A stretch of 64,000 nucleotides of DNA from Heracleum sosnowskyi (lineage: Eukaryota > Streptophyta > Magnoliopsida > Apiales > Apiaceae), in assembly GCA_030848705.1 (NCBI GenBank), contig CM061245.1:37266711-37330710 (forward strand), read 5' to 3'. A program made the position numbers and the translations under genes. The notes under the pieces were generated by a model. It was given only the letters and a program-made list of their open reading frames with translations, searched no databases and was not told where the DNA came from. Of this stretch, positions 43,246-55,790 are shown piece by piece; the first letter of the stretch is position 1, and each line of letters opens with the position of its first letter.

Positions 43246-45818
43246 ATATTTCGGAGCTTTCCAACCTAAAAGAACTTCACCTGGGAAGGAATAAGTTCTC
43301 AGGGACAATTCCTGATGGTATTGGTCTTTTACATAATCTTCAAGTTCTTGAATTGTATAACAATTCATTTGGAGGAAAAATTCCTTCTTCTATAGGTCAA
43401 CTTAGAGAGCTTCGACTACTCGATCTCAGAGAAAATCATTTGAACTCCAGTATTCCTACAGAGCTTGGGTTGTGTACAAAGCTCACCTTCTTGGCTCTAG
43501 CTAAGAATTCTCTTACAGGCACTTTGCCTTTGTCGTTATCAAATCTTACGCAGATTTCTGAACTAGGCCTATCAGATAATTTTCTGTCTGGCGAGCTCTC
43601 ACCTCATTTTATCACGAACTGGACTGAGTTAACATCATTGCAGATTCAGAACAATACCTTTGTTGGTAATATCCCTCCGCAGATTGGTATGTTAACAAAT
43701 CTTACGTACCTCTATCTGTATGACAATAATCTCACAGGGACAATTCCCAAAGAGATTGGCAACTTGAAACAGCTGATCAAATTAGACCTGTCAGGAAACC
43801 ATATAGCAGGTTCAATTCCAACAACAATTGGGAATCTCGCCAATTTGGTAGCCTTAAATATGTTCTTAAATAATCTTAGTGGAACTATTCCACCTGAGAT
43901 TGGAAGATTAGCACTGCTGGAAATTCTTGATCTCAACAATAACCAATTAAATGGAGAGCTGCCTTGGGACTTGGGAAAAAATATGTCTCATTTATCTATT
44001 GTTGCATTTTCCAACAACGGCTTCTCTGGGCCATTACCAGAAGGATTGTGTAGTGGTTTGTCCCTTGAAAGATTTTCAGTGAATGGAAACAATTTCTCAG
44101 GGGTTCTGCCAATTTGCCTGAGAAACTGTTCCAATTTGAGTAGAGTCCGGCTCGATGAGAATCAGTTCTCTGGAAATGTTTCTGAAGCATTTGGTTTTCA
44201 CCCAAAACTTATATTCATTTCTCTCGGTGGAAATGAGTTTACAGGTGAACTCTCAGCACAGTGGGGATTATGTGGAAGTCTCGTCAATATCTCTATGTCA
44301 AGAAACAAAATTTCTGGTGCTATTCCATCTGAGCTAGGAAACTTGTCTAATCTGCGATATCTGCTGCTGGATTCAAACAAGTTTACAGGTGATGATCCAA
44401 CTGGATTAGGAAACTATGAGCCAATGCAATTTCTTAGTTAGAGGAATAAATCAAATAAGACTTCTGCTGCGGTTAGTCATTCTTATGTTAATCACACAAG
44501 GACCCACACATAATTTATCATAGACCTGATGATGCATTTGTTTCTTCTAGCATATGCGCTTTCACTTTAACACCAGTTATTTCGTTTTCAGAAATTAATC
44601 CAAGCTATTTTTTGTTTGGCAGGAAAAATTCCCAGCACGCTATGCAATGCGACATTCCTTGAGATACTTGATTTGTCAAATAACAGCTTAAGCGGTTCGC
44701 TTCCACACTGTTTGGTCGAAATCAACAATACTCTCGCGATAATAGATCTTCGAAGGAACATATTTACGGGGACAATACCGTCAACCTTCACAAATAGCTG
44801 CCAACTGACAACTTTTAACATGAATAGCAATCACTTTGAAGGACCAATGCCCGTGACGTTGGCCAACTGTAAGCAGTTACAGATCCTTGATCTTGGAAAC
44901 AACAATATAAGTGACTCATTTCCACTGTGGCTAGTTACTCTTCCAAAGATCCAAATCCTTATCTTGCGATCAAATAGACTTCATGGTAACTTAAGTGTTA
45001 GCAAGATGGAACGTCTATTCCCCAAGTTGCAAATCATGGATCTCTCTCACAATCAATTCAGTGGCAACCTTCCGATCAATTTTTTTGACAATTTCAAAGC
45101 TGTGGTGAATTCAAATACCTTCGGTGATATGAATAAATTAAGCAGGGGTTCATACTATGAAGCTTCTGTTTCATTGACTGTTAAAGGAAATGACTTTGAA
45201 GTGAAAGGAATTCTCAATATCTATACAAGTATAGATTTATCAAGCAACAATTTTAGTGGAGAAGTTCCAGAGGTCATTGGAGAACTTGAATCACTCCGGC
45301 TGCTCAACCTGTCTCATAACAGCCTTACAGGCAAAATCCCATTCTTGCTGGGAAATGTAGGCCTTTTAGAATCTTTAGATCTATCTTCAAACCAATTGAC
45401 CGGTACGATTCCAAGGCAAATGACTAGTTTAACTTTTCTTTCAGCCTTGAATCTTTCAGAAAACAATCTTTCTGGTGAAATTCCACATGGAAGGCAATTT
45501 GACACTTTCAGTAATGATTCGTTCCTAGAGAACTTGGCCTTGTGTGGACTTCCTTTGACAAAGAAATGTAGAAATGATGAGTCATCAACACAAGAAGTTG
45601 ATCACGATAATCATTATGATGGTGACAATGATAACAATTGGTTAGACTGGGAAATGATTCTAATAGGTTATGGATGTGGATTGGTATGTGGATTGTCAAC
45701 AGGATATATTGTTTTCAAAACTGGGAAGCCTTGGCAGTTTGTGAGATTCATTGAAGGGGCTCAGCGAAAGTGGATAAGAAGATCCATGAAGAACACAAGA
45801 GCTTTACATTTGGGATGA
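43246..45818 (+). pseudogene. Receptor gene H: 5'-truncated RLK-RLP chimera
   Basis: Exon 1 is open from 43,246 (RNISELSNLKELHLGRNKF) to the donor at 44,388. Exon 2 runs 44,623-45,818 (TGA). The signal peptide, N-cap and the first eight or so LRRs present in I are missing, and no suitable ATG is found, so the copy is probably dead unless fused to an upstream exon. The LRRs between 43,600 and 43,850 are almost identical to gene F (FVGNIPPQIGMLTNLTYL), but those after 44,220 are almost identical to gene I, which points to gene conversion or recombination. Exon 2 has the complete RLP end: island (SLTVKGNDFEV), acidic stretch, GxxxG membrane helix and basic tail. Reading through the donor gives a stop at 44,439-44,441. 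Confidence 0.8.
44389..44622 (+). other. Intron of gene H joining the two modules
   Basis: Donor TTTACAG/GTGATG, acceptor TTTGGCAG/GAAAA, phase 1, 234 bases, almost identical to the intron of gene I. Its first 27 bases (GTGATGATCCAACTGGATTA...) align with LRR coding sequence of F near 24,922 (GGAGAGATTCCAGCTGAACT...). The GT donor is absent from F, where the same place reads ACAGGAGAG. Confidence 0.8.
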
Positions 45819-46361
45819 CATGTGTGTCAAGTTGCAATTTTCTAATCGACATAATTCTCATTATATGCAAGTCTTAGGCTGTGCTAAGTTGTGCAGTACT
45901 GTAGTTTGTCTTGTAATAGTGAATCTACTTGTGTTCCAGTCCAGCATTAGTGTTCCCGGACATGAATTGAAGTATTGAGATTAAGTACTCCGAAGTGTCA
46001 GTAATCCAAATCTATCTAAATGGATGCTTAAGGAATAAAATCTTCAAAAAAACTACTCCCTCTTTCAAACCGTTTCTGTGTTTTAAAATTTGAAATTTCT
46101 TAATTTGTTTGTTAACATATAAGCATGACATAATTCACATTCCTAACGCCTTGAGATTTAGGGAGGGTTGGTGACTGTTATTATATAATTCTTTTGATGC
46201 AGCGCTCTACCAGTCTCAAGTGTGATTCCTGGATACCCCCAATACCTCAAAAAAATTATTGATACTGACGATTATCTGAAGACAAGAAAAGCAAGGAACA
46301 ACAGGTGGGATTTTGTTTACAAACTCAAATAGCGCACGCGACGCTTTGGACATCAAAATGT
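45819..46361 (+). other. 3' flank of gene H
   Basis: The conserved receptor 3' UTR (45,860-45,970) is followed by text shared with the flank of gene I (46,000-46,140 and 63,600-63,755). 46,197-46,320 starts TGCAGCGCTCTACCA, similar to the break point at 16,440, and reads partly like an exon (GTGATTCCTGGATACCCCC). No gene is recognised. Confidence 0.45.
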
Positions 46362-46370
46362 GAGAATAAA

Positions 46371-48639
46371 GGCTTAATGACCTTTTAGCCCCTGAGGTTT
46401 ACTCCCATATACCCATCAGCCCCTGTCTTTCAAAAGTGTACCTTTTAGCCCCCGAGGTATGAAATTCGTACCTTTCGACCCTTAAACCCAGTTCAGTTAA
46501 AAAAGTCGGGTTTTAACTGAGGGGCAAAACTGTCTTCAGGGGCTAAAAGGTACACTTTTAAAAGACAGGGGCTAAAAGGTACACTTTTAAAAAACAGGGG
46601 CTGATGCACTTAATATATGTACACATCTAACTTTCTTTCTATTTATAGATTACTAGCAATGTCAAGGTGGTCATAGATGTATTATGTAAATACCTCTTTT
46701 TCTCATGTTTTCATCTTTATTTGGCCTCGTAAGTAATTTGTGAAAATGGCAATCGAGTTGAATAAGAATAAATATTGGGTGTTGTGTGCAATGCTGATAT
46801 TGTTGAATCATCATATAAATGAGGCTGAAGGTCTTGAGGCTCTTGCTCAAGCTCCTGCAAATGGATCTATAGCTGTGGCTCCCGGAACAGGGTCTAAAGC
46901 TCCTACGTCTCAAGTTTCTAATAGTGGATCCATAGGTGTTGAGGCTCCAACTCTCGGAAGAGGATTTAAAGCTGATCAGGCTCCTCGACCTAAATATAAA
47001 AGTAAACCGTTGATAAGTGTTCTGCCTAATAAGATTACTGATAATGGGACTAAAACTGGTGAGCCTCAAGTACCTTGTTTTATGATATTTGGTGACTCAT
47101 TGGTAGATGTAGGGAATAATAACATTTTAAAAACTTGGGCAAGGGCTGATTACAGTCCTTATGGGATTGATTTCAAGCCCTTTGGACCAACCGGAAGGTT
47201 TTGCAATGGTAGAACCACTGTCGATTTCATAGGTAAGTTACGAAGCTGTCTTTCAATCTCCTTCAGAACTAACAAATGGTACAGACATACTACAAGGACT
47301 AAATTTTGCTTCTGCAGCTGCTGGTATTCGAGAAGAGACTTCCCAACATTTGGTGCATTATCATATTTCTTAATTATCACATTTTTAAATACATACATAT
47401 ATCGAAGATTAGTAGGACAAATTGATTTAGAAAAAACTTGTAATTGCGTTTTAATATTTGTTACAGGGGGGTCGAAGTACTATGAAGGAGCAGATAGATA
47501 ATTTCAAAAATAAAATCTTGGAAATGAATGTTTTACTTGGTGGTCCACAAAATACAAGAGATCATCTTGGAAAATGCCTGTTTCAAGTTGGATTTGGCAG
47601 CAATGATTACCTTAATAATTATTGTGTGCCAAGTGTTTATAACACCAGCAAGCTATTTACGCCCGAGCAAAATGCTGATGATCTTATAAAACAGTTTACG
47701 ACACTTCTTTTGGTAAGTACATAGCCACAGGTTCCATTCATATATGTTTTTTGATTTAAATGGTATTTTGTGTATATCTACGGGAGATATACGATCTGGG
47801 AGCAAGAAAGTTTGCACTGGCTGGAGTAAGCCAGGTAGGGTGCAGCCCAAATTCACTAGCACTAGGCAGCCAGGATGGTACTTGTGTCAAGACTATCAAT
47901 GATGCAAATGAAATGTTCAATACCAGGCTTAAAACACTTGTTGATACTCTCAACAAAGATCATCCTGATGCAAAATTTACTTACATAAATTCTTATGGGT
48001 TGTTTCAGGAGCTCAAGGACAGAGCTTCATGGAAGTCTTATCTAGCATGTCATTTGGCTTATATTCATGGAAGTCATATATTAATCCCATGTATTTCTGT
48101 CCAAGCGTCAGACAACAGAAACGGTCATGTTTAGGTTCCATGTCCCGTGTTGGCATGTGCATAGAATTTAGATATATGCAGTTTATGAGTATTCTCTTAT
48201 GAAGCGAATGGTCTCGCCTCTATGCATCTGCTGACTTATTGTGCGACTTCTCTTTGATGACTTAAATTTGACATGGATGTAGGCATACCAATTTTAGTTG
48301 ATGATTAATAAAGGCGGATAAGATATCATTTTCGAACAAGCAACCACAATTTCATGATCTGAAATGGATGATGCAGAATGCACCAGGTTTACTCTCATAT
48401 ACCCATCAGCCCCTGTCTTTTAAAAGTGTACCTTTTAGCCCCTGTCTTTTAAAAGTGTACCTTTTAGCCCCTGAAGACAGTTTTGCCCCTCAGCTAAAAC
48501 CCAACTTTTTTAACTGAACTGGGTTTAAGGGTCGAAAGGTACGAATTTCATACCCCGGGGGCTCAAATGTACACTTTTGAAAGACAGGGGCTGATGGGTA
48601 TATGTGAGTAAACCTCAGGGGCTAAAAGGTCATTAATCC
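46371..48639. mobile_element. Pack-MULE 2 carrying a GDSL lipase fragment
   Basis: The element is 2,269 bp. Terminal inverted repeats of about 240 bases start GGCTTAATGACCTTTTAGCC on the left and GGATTAATGACCTTTTAGCC on the right strand and match at nearly all positions. They contain repeated words such as AGCCCCTG and AAAAGTGTACCTTTTAGCCC. A perfect 9-bp duplication GAGAATAAA flanks it (46,362-46,370 and 48,640-48,648). There is no transposase. The captured gene keeps its introns, so genomic DNA was acquired. Confidence 0.92.
46746..48134 (+). pseudogene. GDSL esterase/lipase fragment, C-terminus lost
   Basis: Exons 46,746-47,232, 47,267-47,352, 47,467-47,712 and 47,787 to about 48,134 have GT-AG borders and compatible phases. 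The product has a signal peptide (WVLCAMLILLNHHINEAEG), an unusual Ala/Pro/Gly-rich linker of about 80 residues, then block I FGDSLVDVGNNN with Ser118, ASAAAGIREETSQHL, block III GSNDYLNNY and GARKFALAGVSQVGCSPN. GDSL enzymes hydrolyse esters in the secretory pathway or wall. Exon 2 lacks the usual dozen or so residues before TDILQGLNFA. The frame leaves homology at about 48,040 before the GCC and DxxHP (catalytic Asp/His) blocks. Without block V it cannot be an active esterase. It lies wholly within Pack-MULE 2. Confidence 0.88.
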
Positions 48640-48648
48640 GAGAATAAA

Positions 48649-49023
48649 TTTATACATATATTCATCTATTACACAAATATAACCTAAGCAGGCCAAGTGG
48701 ACACTAAAAATACAACTCGCAAATTAATATTTTTATTTTCTGCTTATTGGATAGAAGTTTAGAAGGTTCAACAGAAGCTCCAGAAGTTGTTTACAAGAAT
48801 ATGCTTATGCTTCGATTCTTCTTGGACTAAAAATTCCAATTCTTATTAGCGCAACACAGAAATAAAGCTCTTGAAAAGTTCAAAGATAATATATAAATTA
48901 ATATATAGCTGTTTATTCATTACTACAGAACTTATGAAAGCCTAGCGGATACCTTCTGTACTCCTCTGTTATAAGAAATCACGCATCACATGATTTATGT
49001 CGATATTTTAGTGATACAATTTT
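48649..49023. other. Spacer right of Pack-MULE 2
   Basis: AT-rich flank with no gene seen. It leads into the tandem-duplicated block. Confidence 0.4.
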
Positions 49024-51202
49024 ATTTATTTTCTTGTATCGTCCTTGTCAAATTTTGAACAACCTGTGTTATACCTGTAACCTGGCAATGGAGTAATTAT
49101 CTCTGTCCAAAAATTAACATAGTACCATGCAGTAGATCACTAGATCAGGTTTTTCATCTGTAGATACAGAATGTAACTTGAGAAATCAGATACTCTGTCC
49201 CTCATTAGATTGAAGATATTGAGTTTTATACGTGACTGTAAAATTCGCGCAATTCTCTTGAATAATGAATCTCTCATTTTTAAAATTCGATATCTTTACT
49301 GAAGGCCTACTGGTATAGTATTATCTCTGTCCCTTTACGCGACGGTTCAAAAGAAGTTTAAACTTGACCTCGCAGCAGGAGGTCTCTCCTAATGAATGGT
49401 CAAATTTTTTATGACATTCAAATAGAGATATAAATATGATTGGAAATTACGGTTTCTAAAAGTCTTAACTTTGACAACTGGATATGTAGAATGTAAGAGC
49501 CGGAAGGATGTATTTTGTGTTGACTCTTCAATCTCACAAACGAATGATCTTCATTTTTCTACAAAAAGATTTAGATTAGGCCAATTGTGGGGTAAAAATG
49601 CATATTCCACAAATGGACAGAGGAAACTGCAAATGTAAATGAGTCGAGCTGAATGAATGGTGCACAAGGAAAGTGTTATTCATGAAAACAACCGCTCCTT
49701 CCTTCAAACTGTCGGTCTTTTACAGAATTTAACTTGTTTGATTATTTCGGTCGTTTAATGTTATCAAAATTTTCCGGATTATGTTTAACAACTCAAATGG
49801 AGTATAAAAACGTGAGATATCAGAATTAGCACTATATGATCCGTTAAGTGAATTCTAATGATCTTTGAAATTTTTTGGAAGAGTTGTGTAAGCCTCGTTA
49901 CCTGTTGGTTCAGTTCTGCTTACAAGTGACAGTTGTAATTTAAATCTTGAGGATTAATCAAAGATTAATCAAACTTTGGTAATTAAAGCTAGGTAACATC
50001 CTAGATCATTAAAAGTTATATTTTCAATATGTACAAGTCTTCATCACATCTTCAACTTGGTTAGATTCTAAATACTGTCACATCTTACTGAACCATTTGT
50101 TTGGTTGACTTGGAACAAATTTAGGTAATTTTCAAGTAAGTGTTCAATGATCAAGTTTGTTTTTACATATTTTGAGAAGTTGTATTTAAATTGGCTTAAT
50201 CCTCCTCCTCCTGGTCACGGGTCCGAAATATCAAGTCAGTCATCGAAATTTATTTGATCTCATTTAGTCACTGAAGTCGTAAATTTTATCTGACCGCCAA
50301 ATCTGAAATTTTGGACAGGCGTAAATTCCAATGTGTCCTTCATGTGGCTGAAGGATCTTGACAGAAAGCTTTGTAATCTATCATATTCACTGATTACAGG
50401 AAAACAATTTTTTGACCAAGTCTATGTCTGTTTATCCGAAAAATAACTTGAGTTTGGAAAATATTTTCCGTGAAACAAACCCAGCTTATTTATTTTCTTG
50501 TATCGTCCTTGTCAAATTTTGAACAACCTGTGTTATACCTGTAACCTGGCAATGGAGTAATTATCTCTGTCCAAAAATTAACATAGTACCATGCAGTAGA
50601 TCACTAGATCAGGTTTTTCATCTGTAGATACAGAATGTAACTTGAGAAATCAGATACTCTGTCCCTCATTAGATTGAAGATATTGAGTTTTATACGTGAC
50701 TGTAAAATTCGCGCAATTCTCTTGAATAATGAATCTCTCATTTTTAAAATTCAATATCTTTACTGAAGGCCTACTGGTATAGTATTATCTCTGTCCCTTT
50801 ACGCGACGGTTCAAAAGAAGTCGAAACTTGACCTCGCAGCACGAGGTCTGTCCTAGTGAATGGTCAAATTTTTTATGACATTGATTTATGTCAAATTGGA
50901 TAATTATCAAAAGATTAATCAAAGTTCAAGGTTCATTTTACATTCAAATAGAGATATAAATATGATAGGAAATTAAGGTTTCTAAAAGTCTTAACTTTGA
51001 CAACTGGATATGTAGAATGTAAGAGCCAAAAGGATGTATTTTGTGTTGACTCTTCAATCTCACAGACAAATGATCTTCATTTTTCTACAAAAATATTAAG
51101 ATTAGGCCAATTGTGGGGTAAAAATGCATATTCCACAAATGGACAGAGGAAACTGCAAATGTGAATGAGAGGAAACTGCAAATGTAAATGAGTCGAGCTA
51201 TG

Positions 51203-51352
51203 TTGCTCAGTCATGGATTTTGTATCCACCAGTTTAAAGTCAAGAAACCTAGCCACATAATACTTTTCCAACCCTTGCGAGTCAGTATTGTGTGTCTGGT
51301 ACAGATTATCCCATAAGAGCTTAGCAGTGAAAGAATCAGATGAATAAACATC
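51203..51352 (-). pseudogene. Copia gag (UBN2-type) fragment, copy 1
   Basis: On the reverse strand about 50 codons read SDSFTAKLLWDNLYQTHN and then YYVARFLDFKLVDTKSM. This is the recognisable core of the gag domain of plant copia elements (AKxLWDxLxxxY...ARFLDFKMVD). Both ends are cut off within the repeat array. It is a relic. Confidence 0.75.
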
Positions 51353-51612
51353 AAATAGAGATATAAATATGATAGGAAATTAAGGTTTCTAAAAGTCTTA
51401 ACTTTGACAACTGGATACGTAGAATGTAAGAGCCGGAAGGATGTATTTTGTGTTGACTCTTCAATCTCACAAACGAATGTTCTACATTTTTCTACAAAAA
51501 GATTAAGATTAGGCCAATTGTGGGGTAAAAATGCATATTCCACAAATGGACAGAGGAAACTGCAAATGTAAATGAGAGGAAACTGCAAATGTAAATGAGT
51601 CGAGAGCTATGT

Positions 51613-51762
51613 CTGCTCAGTCATGGATTTTGTATCCACCAGTTTAAAATCAAGAAACCTAGCCACATAATACTTTTCCAACCCTTGCGAGTCAGTATTG
51701 TGTGTCTGGTACAGCTTCTCCCATAAGAGCTTAGCAGTGAAAGAATCAGATGAATAAACATC
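51613..51762 (-). pseudogene. Copia gag (UBN2-type) fragment, copy 2
   Basis: This is a second copy of the gag piece, 410 bases on, differing at a few bases (WEKLY in place of WDNLY). It shows that the gag piece was amplified with the short tandem unit after capture. Confidence 0.75.
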
Positions 51763-52424
51763 AAATAAAGATATAAATATGATAGGAAATTAAGGTTTCT
51801 AAAAGTCTTAACTTTGACAACTGGATACGTAGAATGTAAGAGCCGGAAGGATGTATTTTGTGTTGACTCTTCAATCTCACAAACGAATGATCTACATTTT
51901 TCTACAAAAAGATTAAGATTAGGCCAATTGTGGGGTAAAAATGCATATTCCACAAATGGACAGAGGAAACTGCAAATGTAAATGAGTCAAGCTGAATGAA
52001 TGGTGCCCAAGGAAAGTGTTATTCGAACTGTCGGTCTTTTACAGAATTTAACTTGTTTGATTATTTCGGTCGTTTAATGTTAATCAAAATTTTCCGGATT
52101 ATGTTTAACAACTCAAATGGAGTATAAAGACGCAAGATATCAGAATTAACACGACTGGGTCAAATACCCTAGTTGGCGCTATGTGATCCGTTAAGTGAAT
52201 TCTAATGATCTTGGTTCAGTTCTGCTTACAAGTGACAGTTGTAATTTAAATCTTGAGGATTAATCAAACTTTGGTAATTAAAGTTAGGTAACATCCTAGA
52301 TCATTAAAAGTTGTTATATTTTCAATATGTACAAGTCTTCGTCACATCTTCAACTTGGTTAGATTCTAAATACCGTCACATCTTACTGAACCATTTGTTT
52401 GGTTGACTTAATTGGAACAAATTT

Positions 52425-53270
52425 ATACTTTTTATTAACAAGGAAAACAATGTGAAAATAGCGCGCGATACCAAAAGTATCAAAGTTCCAAATTTGATTA
52501 TCATGTGCCTGTGTTCGATTTCTCGCAACTACGTACAAGATTTATTAATTTGAATTCTTTAGCTTAATTCAGGGTTCGATTTCTTACAACTACGTTATTA
52601 TACAAGATTTATTTATTTACTTTAATTTCATTCAAAGTTCAATTGTCTATAACTTCTATACTCTTTATTAATAAAGAAAATAATGTTAAAATATCGCGCG
52701 GTACTAAATTCAAGATTAATTGCCTATAACCACATATTTAAATAGTATTTATTTATTATATATTTCTATCATTCAAATATCTATAAGTACATTTTTTAAT
52801 AATTAAAATTAATATTAATAAGCAAAACAATGTGAATATGGCGCACGGTACCAAAGTACCAAATTTGATAATCACGAAATTCGGGTTCAATTCCTTGCAA
52901 CTACGTAATTATACAAGATTTATTTACTTTAAATTCTTTAACTTCATCCAGGGTTTGATTCCTTGCAACTATGTAATTATACAAGATTTATTTATTTATT
53001 TTAAATTTATTAGCTACATCGAGGGTTCGATTCCTTGCAGTTACCTAATCATATTACAAGATTTATTTATTTACTGTAATTTCTTTAGTTTTACAAGCGG
53101 TTCGATTGTCTATAACTGCATAATTAAATAGTGGTTTATTTATTATATATTTTTATCATTCAATTCTCGACAAATATATTTTTTAAAAATATTTATTAAT
53201 ATTTATCAATATTATTATGTTGATATCGACTCATGCTCGGCCCGTGCTTGGCACGAGTTATCGACCAGTA
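52425..53270 (+). repeat. Helitron-like repeat with internal minisatellite
   Basis: Two heads (about 52,430 and 52,660) share TTTATTAA...AAAATAATGT and a GCGCGCG-like box (TAGCGCGCGATACC, TATCGCGCGGTACT, TGGCGCACGGTACC). Between 52,560 and 53,060 a unit of about 70 bases recurs (GGTTCGATTCCTTGCAACTA followed by ACAAGATTTATTTATT). The right end has the hairpin CGTGC-TTG-GCACG (53,243-53,255) and then ATCGACCAGTA. The text matches 13,515-13,712. Confidence 0.5.
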
Positions 53271-53993
53271 CTTTATAAACACTAATATTGGTGAAAGAAC
53301 TAGCTTCGCATACAGATCTAAAAGCAACTCCAACCCAACACTAAATCACCATAATAGTGATGGATATAATGTCAAAACAACTCCAATAAAACAATAAAAT
53401 AGTGACCCAAGGAATTTTCAAAATTCCAATTGAACATTTGAGTATAAAAAAATAAATATTTTTGCAAAATTGTCAGTATACAACATAGGCAACGTGATTT
53501 TAACTTAGTTAGAGTATATTTATAAAAAAAATCGATATATAAGTAAGGCAAGAACATATTATGAAATCTATCGATATTATGTGAAAGTCGTCCTTGGCTC
53601 ATTTTTTCATATATTATATACATATTTTTACACTTTTAAACTCAAATATTTAGTTTTAGTCTAAAGTTTATTACACAATATCGAAGTTCTATTTTAAAAT
53701 TTTGGTAAATTGAAATACTTTTTATCTTATAATATGAATTACTTTTTCACTCAACTTAAATTTTCACAAATATTTTGATCAATGTAAATTATGATTAGAC
53801 GACCTTAATGATTCTGCATCTACATGATATCTAAGATCAAATTTTTTGGTTTCATCACAAGTTGATCTAAATATATGTTATAACTCAACCATCTTATATT
53901 ATGTTGATTGTTTGACCAAAATTAAAAAAATGGTGGAAAAAGAGAAAATGTGATTTATCTAAAAATATTTTTAAAGAAAACTCAAAATAATGT

Positions 53994-54048
53994 ATAGTAT
54001 AATGGTTATGGTATGAGTTTAATTAGAGAAGGTTAGTGGTTCAATTCT
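53994..54048 (+). repeat. tRNA-like (SINE-type) A and B boxes
   Basis: TAGTATAATGGTTATGG (A-box-like, from 53,995) and GGTTCAATTCTC (B-box-like, from 54,038) are about 33 bases apart, the spacing of a tRNA promoter. Related copies lie near 54,360, 54,790, 58,820 and 59,105. It is not a complete tRNA, as the acceptor stem and anticodon arm do not fold convincingly. Confidence 0.4.
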
Positions 54049-55790
54049 CAACACTAATATAATTTCATCTACACTTTGCATAAATATAAAATGGAAGGTG
54101 TTTTTGTAATTTTTAACATACAGGAGCAAAATGTAAATTCATGGGTATTAAAATGACATATTTCACTCATTTAAATTGGAAAAAGAGAATTGTAGATTAT
54201 GCTCAAGCGATAAAAAAAAATTTGTAATTATATGTTGTACAACATTCTAGAAATAATCTAAATCAATATTTATTTACTCTAAAATAAAAATAAAAAAATG
54301 GGAGAAGATGTGGTTTATGTAATAAGAGTTTGAAAGTAAACTCAAAATAAAGTGAAGCACAATGTGGTTGTGGTGCAAGTTTGAGTGTGGAAGGTCACAT
54401 GTTCAATTCTCAAGATTAACATAATTTAAGTTATTTTTTGCATAAACATTAAAAGAGTGATGTTTTTTTAATTTTTCAAAACATAGGGGCAAAATCGTAA
54501 CTTCACTTTGCATAAATATAAAAGGGAAGGTGTTTTTGTAATTTTTAACATATAGGAGCAAAATGTAAATTCATAGGTATTAAAATGACATATATCAATC
54601 ATTTAAATTGACAAAAGAGAATTGTAGATTATGCTCAAGCGATAAAAATAGTTTTTTTTAATTATATGTTGTACAATATTCTAGAAATAATATAAATCAA
54701 TATTTATTTACTCTAAAATAAAAATAAAAAAAGGGAGAAGATGTGGTTTATGTAATAAGAGTTCGAAAGTAAACTCAAAACAAAGTGTAGCACAATGGTT
54801 GTGGTGCAAGTTTGAGTATGAAAGGTCACAGGTCCAATTCTCAAGATTAACATAATTTAAGTTATTTTTTGCATAAACATTAAAGGAGTGATGTTTTTGT
54901 AATTTTTCAAAAAATAGGGGCAAAATCGTAACTTCACAAGCATTAAAGTGACACTTTTTGCCCTTGTGTTGTGGTTTAATATATAGTAATATATAGATAA
55001 TAAATACCTTGAAAGAAAGTCCATGCGAGGCACGGACACTGCAATAATTTCTCGCCCCAGATTGTTTATATATTGGGATAATTTTGTAATTTAAAATTCG
55101 AAAAATGATAATATTTCGATTTTATCTCATATTTTAATAGTATTTTTGTAATATGGCATACCAATAACATTAACCAGATATTCTATAACTTGATTAAATT
55201 TCATAAATTTTGAATAAATATCCATACAATAATGATCACATGATTAGATTCAATTGCTAAAATATTAATATGATTTTCGATGACTTGATAGAAACTTTAT
55301 CAAATTAAACATTTGAGTATATAATAATATGGTTTTCGATGACGAAACTTTATCAATTTGAACATTTGAGTATTAAACATTTGAGTATATAACATAGGCA
55401 ACGTGATTTTAACTTAGTTAGAGTACATTTATAAAGAATCGATATATACGTTAGTCGAAAACATATTATGAAACTATTAATATTATGTGAAAGTCGTCCT
55501 TGCGGTGTGTAGCTCATTTTTTGTTATATTACATACATATTTTTACATTTTTAAACTCAAATGTTTAGTTTTAATGTAAAATTTATTACACAGTATCAAA
55601 ATTCTATTTTAAAGTTTTGGTAAATTGAAACATTTTTTTATCTTATAATATGAATTATTTCTCAACTCAACTTGAATTTTTACAAATATTTTGATCAATG
55701 TAAATTATGACTACACGCCCTTAATGATTGTGCATCAACATAATATCTAAGATGAAACTTTTTTGGTTTCATCATTGGTTGATCTAAGTA

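Larger units (their letters stand above)
49024..52424. repeat. Tandemly duplicated receptor upstream DNA
   Basis: A 1,464-bp unit starts at about 49,025 and again at about 50,489 (TTTATTTTCTTGTATCGTCC). The second copy contains a shorter amplification with a period of about 408-410 bases (GATATAAATATGATAGGAAA at about 50,952, 51,359 and 51,769). The unit contains the block also found at 14.4, 21.0 and 27.9 kb. Copia gag pieces lie between the short units. Short reverse-strand ORFs here are otherwise without meaning. Confidence 0.75.

Noticed and set aside
51077..51953. Longer reverse-strand ORFs (64-125 codons) in the 49-52 kb repeats as genes
   Set aside because: Only the 50-codon gag core is recognisable. 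The rest is repeat DNA that happens to be open.
49024..52424. CRISPR-like array
   Set aside because: The repeats are hundreds of bases long, without short uniform spacers, and the DNA is plant nuclear.
54000..54050. Functional tRNA gene
   Set aside because: A and B boxes are present, but no acceptor stem or anticodon loop can be folded.
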